10,970 nt of DNA from Alphaproteobacteria bacterium (GTDB lineage Bacteria; Pseudomonadota; Alphaproteobacteria; Sphingomonadales; Sphingomonadaceae): positions 1 through 10,970 of the forward strand of contig JAGWQR010000114.1 in NCBI GenBank assembly GCA_028869975.1, given 5' to 3'. Below are positions 7,029 to 10,970 of the stretch, in pieces. Each line of letters starts with the position of its first letter. The first letter of the stretch is position 1. The translations under genes were made by a program, and so were the position numbers. The notes below the pieces were generated by a model. That model had not been told where the DNA came from and ran no database searches. It worked only from the letters and a program-made list of their open reading frames with translations.

Positions 7029-8120
7029 ATGTACAATCTGTTTCAGCTCGGTGAGAATGTACATGGCAAGCGCATTGTCGTCGCCATGTCTGGAGGGGTT
7101 GATTCGTCGGTTGTGGCCGCACTCGCGGCGCAGAGCGGGGCCGAAACCATAGGCATCACGCTTCAGCTTTATGACCATGGCGCGGCGGTAGGCCGCACCA
7201 AATCCTGCTGCGCCGGGCAGGACATTCGCGATGCGCGTGCTGTCGCCGACAAAATCGGTATCGCGCACTATGTATTCGACCATGAGAGTGCATTCCGCGG
7301 ATCGGTGATCGATAATTTCGCCGATGAATATTTGCGCGGTCGCACACCAATCCCCTGTGTGCGCTGCAATATGGGCGTTAAATTCACCGATCTGTTGCGG
7401 CTGGCGCGCGATCTGGGCGCAGATTGCCTCGCCACCGGTCACTATGTCCGCCGAGAGTTGGGGCCGGAAGGTGCTGAATTGCACAGCGCGCGTGATCCGG
7501 CGCGTGACCAGAGCTGGTTTCTGTTCGCGACCACGCGTGCGCAACTCGAGTATCTGCGCTTTCCGTTAGGTGGCCTGCCCAAGCCGCAGGTTAGGGAAAT
7601 GGCGGCGGAGCTTGGCCTGAGCGTTGCCGCCAAGCCCGATTCACAGGACATCTGTTTTGTCCCTAACGGTGATTATGCGGCTGTCGTGCGCCAGCATCGC
7701 CCGCATGCCGGTACGCCGGGCAAAATCGTGCGCGAGGATGGCACAGCGTTGGGCAGTCACACCGGCCTCATCAATTTCACCGTGGGCCAGCGCAAGGGGC
7801 TTGAGATTGGTGGTCAGCCCGAGCCGCTCTATGTGGTGCGCCTGGAGCCGGAAACGCAGCAGGTGATCGTCGGCCCGCGCGAATCACTGGCCGTTTCACG
7901 GTTGCGGATTACCGAGGCAAACTGGCTGGCCGACGCGCAAGATAAGCCGGTGCTGGCCAAGGTGCGCTCGATGGCAATACCGGTGCCCGCCATGCTCCGG
8001 GGCGAATGGCTGCATTTTGAACGCAAAGAATATGGCGTCGCACCGGGGCAGGCGGCGGTGCTGTATGACAATACCCGCGTGCTCGGTGGTGGCTGGATTG
8101 CTGAAACCGCGCGCGATTGA
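7029..8120 (+). CDS. mnmA: tRNA-specific 2-thiouridylase MnmA
   Basis: The 363-aa enzyme adds sulfur to C2 of the wobble uridine U34 in tRNAs for Lys, Glu and Gln, using ATP and persulfide sulfur from the cell's relay. The PP-loop SGGVDS is at residues 21-26. The catalytic cysteine pair is C113 (in PCVRCN) and C209 (in DSQDICFVPNGDY); in E. coli these positions form the disulfide/persulfide pair. The central domain follows, then the C-terminal beta-barrel ending APGQAAVLYDNTRVLGGGWI. A CCAGQDIRDAR segment (60-70) is typical of alphaproteobacterial MnmA. Candidate starts further upstream in frame (TTG at 6987) give a tail unlike the family, so I use the ATG at 7029-7031. It lacks a clear ribosome-binding site; see the extended -10 just upstream. 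It converges on the VOC gene with only 6 bases between the stops. Confidence 0.97.
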   Translation: MYNLFQLGENVHGKRIVVAMSGGVDSSVVAALAAQSGAETIGITLQLYDHGAAVGRTKSCCAGQDIRDARAVADKIGIAHYVFDHESAFRGSVIDNFADEYLRGRTPIPCVRCNMGVKFTDLLRLARDLGADCLATGHYVRRELGPEGAELHSARDPARDQSWFLFATTRAQLEYLRFPLGGLPKPQVREMAAELGLSVAAKPDSQDICFVPNGDYAAVVRQHRPHAGTPGKIVREDGTALGSHTGLINFTVGQRKGLEIGGQPEPLYVVRLEPETQQVIVGPRESLAVSRLRITEANWLADAQDKPVLAKVRSMAIPVPAMLRGEWLHFERKEYGVAPGQAAVLYDNTRVLGGGWIAETARD

Positions 8121-8126
8121 ACCCGC

Positions 8127-8582
8127 TTAAATGACAAACGGGCCGCCCGGTTCCGGCTCCATCAGTTCAACGATATTGCCATCGGGATCGCGCAGATAAG
8201 TCGCCTTGCACAGGCCCGCAGCGTGGCGCGGGCTGCAATGAAAAGGGATGCCAAGTGCCGTGAGCCGCGCATATTCGGCCTCGATGTCGTCCACGGTCAC
8301 GCAGATATGGGTGTAGCCCACATCATTGACCGGTCGGTCGGGGCTGCCCGCCTTACCTATGGGCGCACGGAACTCGAACAACTCAAGAAACCCGTTGGCC
8401 AACCTGAGAATCGCTATCTTCACGCTGGTTTTATCAAGCGCGAAGATGGCGTCGCAATCGGGCATGTCGCCATCCCATTCGGTGCGCAGCACTTCTGTAA
8501 AGCCGATCACATCAATATAAAAGGCTGCAAGCCGCTCGATATTGGTGGTCGTGATGCTGGCGTGATGCAGATGTTTAACCAT
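8127..8582 (-). CDS. VOC family metalloenzyme (glyoxalase / bleomycin-resistance fold)
   Basis: A 151-aa protein with two vicinal-oxygen-chelate repeats. The four expected metal ligands are visible in order: H7 (HLHHASITT), E67 (FLELFEF), H92 (YTHICVTVDD) and E139 (DPDGNIVELMEP). This H-E-H-E set is that of glyoxalase I and methylmalonyl-CoA epimerase type enzymes rather than of non-metal bleomycin-binding proteins. It therefore probably catalyses an isomerisation, lyase or dioxygenase-like reaction on a small oxygenated substrate, which is not identifiable here. The ATG at 8580-8582 has a strong GGAGGG (rc of 8590-8595) 7 bases upstream; a TTG at 8595-8597 would overlap that site. It starts 33 bases after the hppA stop on the same strand with no terminator between, so the two may be cotranscribed. 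Confidence 0.9.
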   Translation of the reverse strand: MVKHLHHASITTTNIERLAAFYIDVIGFTEVLRTEWDGDMPDCDAIFALDKTSVKIAILRLANGFLELFEFRAPIGKAGSPDRPVNDVGYTHICVTVDDIEAEYARLTALGIPFHCSPRHAAGLCKATYLRDPDGNIVELMEPEPGGPFVI

Positions 8583-8615
8583 AGCACGACCCTCCAAAAT
8601 TGGCAGTGTTGGGTT

Positions 8616-10748
8616 TTACCCCGCCATATGCGCGAGGGCACCTAGCAAAAGTAATGCCACGATGTTGGTGATCTTGATCATCGGGTTGACTGCGGGACCT
8701 GCCGTATCCTTATACGGATCACCCACCGTATCGCCGGTCACTGCCGCTTTGTGCGCTTCCGAGCCCTTGCCGCCATGGTTGCCGTCCTCGATATATTTCT
8801 TGGCGTTGTCCCATGCGCCGCCGCCCGAAGTCATCGAGAGTGCCACAAACAGCCCGCCGACAATCACGCCGAGCAACAGTGCGCCAAGTGCAGCAAAGCC
8901 GTTGGGCTTTCCAGCCACCGTCGAAATCACGAAATAAACCACAATCGGCGCCAGCACGGGCAGCAGCGACGGGATAATCATCTCCTTGATCGCCGCCTTG
9001 GTAACCAGATCCACGGTGCGCGCATAATCGGGCTTGGACGTGCCCGCCATGATCCCGCTGTTGGTGCGGAACTGTTCACGCACATCCTTGACCACATCGC
9101 CCGCCGCGCGGCCCACGGCGGTCATGCCCATCGCGCCGAACAGATAGGGCAGCAGCGCGCCGAGCAGCAGCCCGACAATGACATAGGGGTTTTTGAGGCT
9201 GAAATCGACAAGGCTATTGCCTGCCGAATCAACAATACCCAGCTTCTGGCCGAACTCATCGAGATCCGAAGTGAACGAGGCGAACAGCACCAGCGCCGCC
9301 AGCCCCGCCGAGCCAATCGCATAGCCCTTGGTCACCGCCTTGGTGGTGTTGCCAACCGCATCGAGCGCGTCGGTTTTGGTGCGCACGCTATCATCCAGCC
9401 CTGCCATCTCGGCGATGCCACCGGCATTGTCGGTCACTGGGCCATAGGCATCAAGCGCCACAACCATCCCGGCGAGCGCAAGCATCGCGGTTGCACTAAA
9501 TGCAATCCCGATCAGGCCCGCGAGCTTGAATGCGATGATGATCCCTGCGCAGATGACGAGCGTGGGCAGCGCGGTTGCTTCCAATGACACGGCGAGACCC
9601 TGAATGACGTTCGTGCCATGGCCTGTTTCCGAGGCTTTGGCGATCGAACGCACCGGACGATAATTGGTGCCGGTGTAATATTCGGTAATCCAGACGATCA
9701 GTCCGGTGATGACGAGGCCGAGCAACATGCAATAATAGAGCATCCGCCCCGTGAGCACCGTGTCGCCAACGGTGCCGAGCGAGGCTTCCATATCGCCGCC
9801 AATCGCCCACTGCGTCGCAAACCAGATCACAATCGCGGAGAGGATCGCGGTCAGCCCAAAGCCCTTGTACATCGCGCCCATGATATTCTGCGATTTGCCG
9901 AGCCGCACCGCATAGGTGCCGATGATCGAGGTGATGATGCACACGCCGCCGATGATAAGCGGCAGGCTCATCAGCCGCGCCAGCGCATCAGATCCCTTCA
10001 AGAGCAGCGCTGCGAGAACCATCGTTGCGCCAACAGTCACAACATAGGTTTCGAACAGGTCGGCGGCCATGCCCGCGCAATCGCCAACATTGTCACCAAC
10101 ATTATCGGCGATCACAGCGGGGTTGCGGGGGTCATCCTCGGGGATGCCGGCCTCAACCTTGCCGACCAGATCCGCACCCACATCCGCCGCCTTGGTGAAT
10201 ATGCCGCCGCCAAGCCGCGCGAAGATCGAGATCAGCGATGCGCCGAACGCCAGCGCGAGCAGCGAATCAACCACAATCCGCTCCGACGGTGCATGGCCCG
10301 CCATTACGGTCAGGTAATAATAGAAGCCCGAAATCGCGAGCAGCGCGAGGCCCGCCACGAGCATCCCGGTCACCGCGCCCGCGTTGAACGCCAGCGTCAG
10401 GCCCTGTTGCAAGCCGGTTTGCGCCGCTGCCGCCGTGCGCACATTCGAGCGCACCGAGATGTTCATGCCAACAAAACCTGCCGCACCCGACAGGATCGAT
10501 CCCAAAACAAATCCGACCGCCGAGGTGACGCCTAGAAAATACCCCACAAGCACCGCGACCACCACGCCAACCATCGCAATCGTAGTATATTGGCGCTTCA
10601 GATAAGCCTGCGCACCCTCCTGAATGGCGGCGGCAATTTCCTGCATTTTCGCATTGCCCGCCGATTTGGACAGGATCATACGGCTGGTGATGGCGCCGTA
10701 AAGGACGGCAATAATGCCGCACAGGATTGAAGCGGTAACGACGGTCAT
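8616..10748 (-). CDS. hppA: K+-insensitive membrane H+-translocating pyrophosphatase
   Basis: A 710-aa integral membrane enzyme that couples hydrolysis of pyrophosphate to proton export across the inner membrane. The pyrophosphate-binding signature is at about 184-223 (FTKAADVGADLVGKVEAGIP, then DDPRNPAVIADNVGDNVGD, with D215, D219 and D223 as Mg-PPi ligands). A second acidic cluster, DAYGPVTDNAGGIAEMAG, is at 433-450, and the C-terminal cluster is SGGGAWDNAKKYIE with TGDTVGDPYKDTAGPAVNP (641-689). The potassium-switch segment reads GNTTKAVTKGYAIGSA: K470 and T473 mark the K+-independent class (A and G in K+-dependent enzymes), which pumps protons. Hydrophobic segments throughout agree with about 16 membrane helices. 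The ATG at 10746-10748 has GGGA (rc of 10757-10760) 8 bases upstream. The VOC gene follows closely. Confidence 0.98.
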   Translation of the reverse strand: MTVVTASILCGIIAVLYGAITSRMILSKSAGNAKMQEIAAAIQEGAQAYLKRQYTTIAMVGVVVAVLVGYFLGVTSAVGFVLGSILSGAAGFVGMNISVRSNVRTAAAAQTGLQQGLTLAFNAGAVTGMLVAGLALLAISGFYYYLTVMAGHAPSERIVVDSLLALAFGASLISIFARLGGGIFTKAADVGADLVGKVEAGIPEDDPRNPAVIADNVGDNVGDCAGMAADLFETYVVTVGATMVLAALLLKGSDALARLMSLPLIIGGVCIITSIIGTYAVRLGKSQNIMGAMYKGFGLTAILSAIVIWFATQWAIGGDMEASLGTVGDTVLTGRMLYYCMLLGLVITGLIVWITEYYTGTNYRPVRSIAKASETGHGTNVIQGLAVSLEATALPTLVICAGIIIAFKLAGLIGIAFSATAMLALAGMVVALDAYGPVTDNAGGIAEMAGLDDSVRTKTDALDAVGNTTKAVTKGYAIGSAGLAALVLFASFTSDLDEFGQKLGIVDSAGNSLVDFSLKNPYVIVGLLLGALLPYLFGAMGMTAVGRAAGDVVKDVREQFRTNSGIMAGTSKPDYARTVDLVTKAAIKEMIIPSLLPVLAPIVVYFVISTVAGKPNGFAALGALLLGVIVGGLFVALSMTSGGGAWDNAKKYIEDGNHGGKGSEAHKAAVTGDTVGDPYKDTAGPAVNPMIKITNIVALLLLGALAHMAG

Positions 10749-10970
10749 AATGAGTGTCCCTACTGGTTTTTATGCACGGCCAAGCAGCCGCAAAATTGCG
10801 TTAAGTGGCACCCCATAGCGAACAAAGCACTCAATGCAAGCTTTTATCTCGCCATCGTAATTGGGCTTTTCTTCTTGGTCCTGATTGCCATCTTCCTTCT
10901 CCTCTTCGTCGGATACACTTTCTTGCGACAGAAGTCGACACGATACGCCAGTATTGGCCAGTTTGAGTAA
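10749..10970. other. Region upstream of hppA
   Basis: These 222 bases must contain or lead to the hppA promoter. I see a ribosome-binding site for hppA, and an inverted repeat CGCAA-aa-TTGCG (10789-10800) about 40 bases before the start codon. TTGCAT and TATGGG on the minus strand, 16 bases apart, form only a poor promoter match. A doubtful open frame (described separately) overlaps most of the region. No terminator, tRNA or repeat is evident. Confidence 0.4.
10770..10970 (-). CDS. Possible C-terminal end of an unknown protein (runs off the right edge); doubtful
   Basis: From the right edge, 66 codons are open to a TAA at 10770-10772, 21 bases before the hppA ATG. The protein has a strongly acidic patch, SDEEEKEDGNQDQEEKPN, followed by EIKACIECFVRYGVPLNAIL and RLLGRA. 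I do not recognise it. If real, the gene upstream of hppA would be cotranscribed with it. Against it: the acidic patch comes from a purine-rich run that also gives an open frame on the other strand, base composition is poorer in GC than the neighbours, and the start is outside the window. It may simply be the hppA 5' region. Confidence 0.25.
   Translation of the reverse strand, partial: LLKLANTGVSCRLLSQESVSDEEEKEDGNQDQEEKPNYDGEIKACIECFVRYGVPLNAILRLLGRA

Noticed and set aside
6780..7544. 254-codon minus-strand frame overlapping mnmA and the 76-aa gene
   Set aside because: Shadow of mnmA. It cuts through two better-supported genes and has no recognisable fold.
8751..9587. 278-codon open frame on the plus strand opposite hppA
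   Set aside because: Antisense to a clear hppA. The translation is rich in His, Arg, Gln and Glu with no domain, as expected for the reverse strand of a GC-rich membrane protein gene.
9618..10535. 305-codon open frame on the plus strand opposite hppA
   Set aside because: Same reason: low-complexity H/R/D/E composition, no ribosome-binding site judged convincing, fully inside hppA.
10863..10894. Purine-rich GAGGAGAAGGAAG followed by an ATG on the minus strand (15-codon frame MAIRTKKKSPITMAR)
   Set aside because: A perfect-looking ribosome-binding site, but the frame stops after 15 codons and lies in a low-complexity purine run that would mimic such a site by chance.

Overview
The window looks like ordinary chromosomal DNA of a moderately GC-rich alphaproteobacterium, most likely one of the Sphingomonadales. 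The main pointers are a DUF1153/SciP-type regulator (a family of alphaproteobacteria), the style of the MnmA N-terminus and PCVRCN segment, and a K+-independent H+-pyrophosphatase. The genus assignment is inference. I saw no insertion sequence, prophage, CRISPR array, tRNA or rRNA, and no sign of recent transfer in the main genes.

Left part (1-5768, minus strand): a four-gene run reading right to left. It holds an RND periplasmic adaptor, an RND inner-membrane pump (GTG start 10 bases after the adaptor stop), a DUF445 membrane protein whose ATG overlaps the pump stop (ATGA), and, 51 bases further, the start of an acyl-CoA dehydrogenase that leaves the window. The tight packing suggests one transcript starting in the 192-base divergent region 5769-5960. 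No outer-membrane factor is present, so the pump would borrow a TolC/OprM-type channel encoded elsewhere.

Middle (5961-7028): a plus-strand GlsB/YeaQ-type small membrane protein with its own terminator, then a minus-strand chain of three short reading frames. These are a 76-aa unknown protein, a 35-codon frame, and sciP (inhibitor of the cell-cycle regulator CtrA). Each junction in the chain is an ATGA overlap. The 35-codon frame is easy to miss and is the most interesting thing in the window.

Right part (7029-10970): mnmA (tRNA 2-thiouridylase, plus strand), preceded by an extended -10 motif placed so that its mRNA could be leaderless. Facing it on the minus strand are hppA (membrane H+-pyrophosphatase) and, 33 bases downstream, a VOC-fold metalloenzyme gene. 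The last 222 bases are upstream of hppA and contain an open frame running off the edge whose reality is doubtful.

I did not find a clear new multi-gene system. The candidates worth a second look are the coupled micro-ORF before sciP, the overlapping hairpins inside it, and the coupling of DUF445 to an RND pump.
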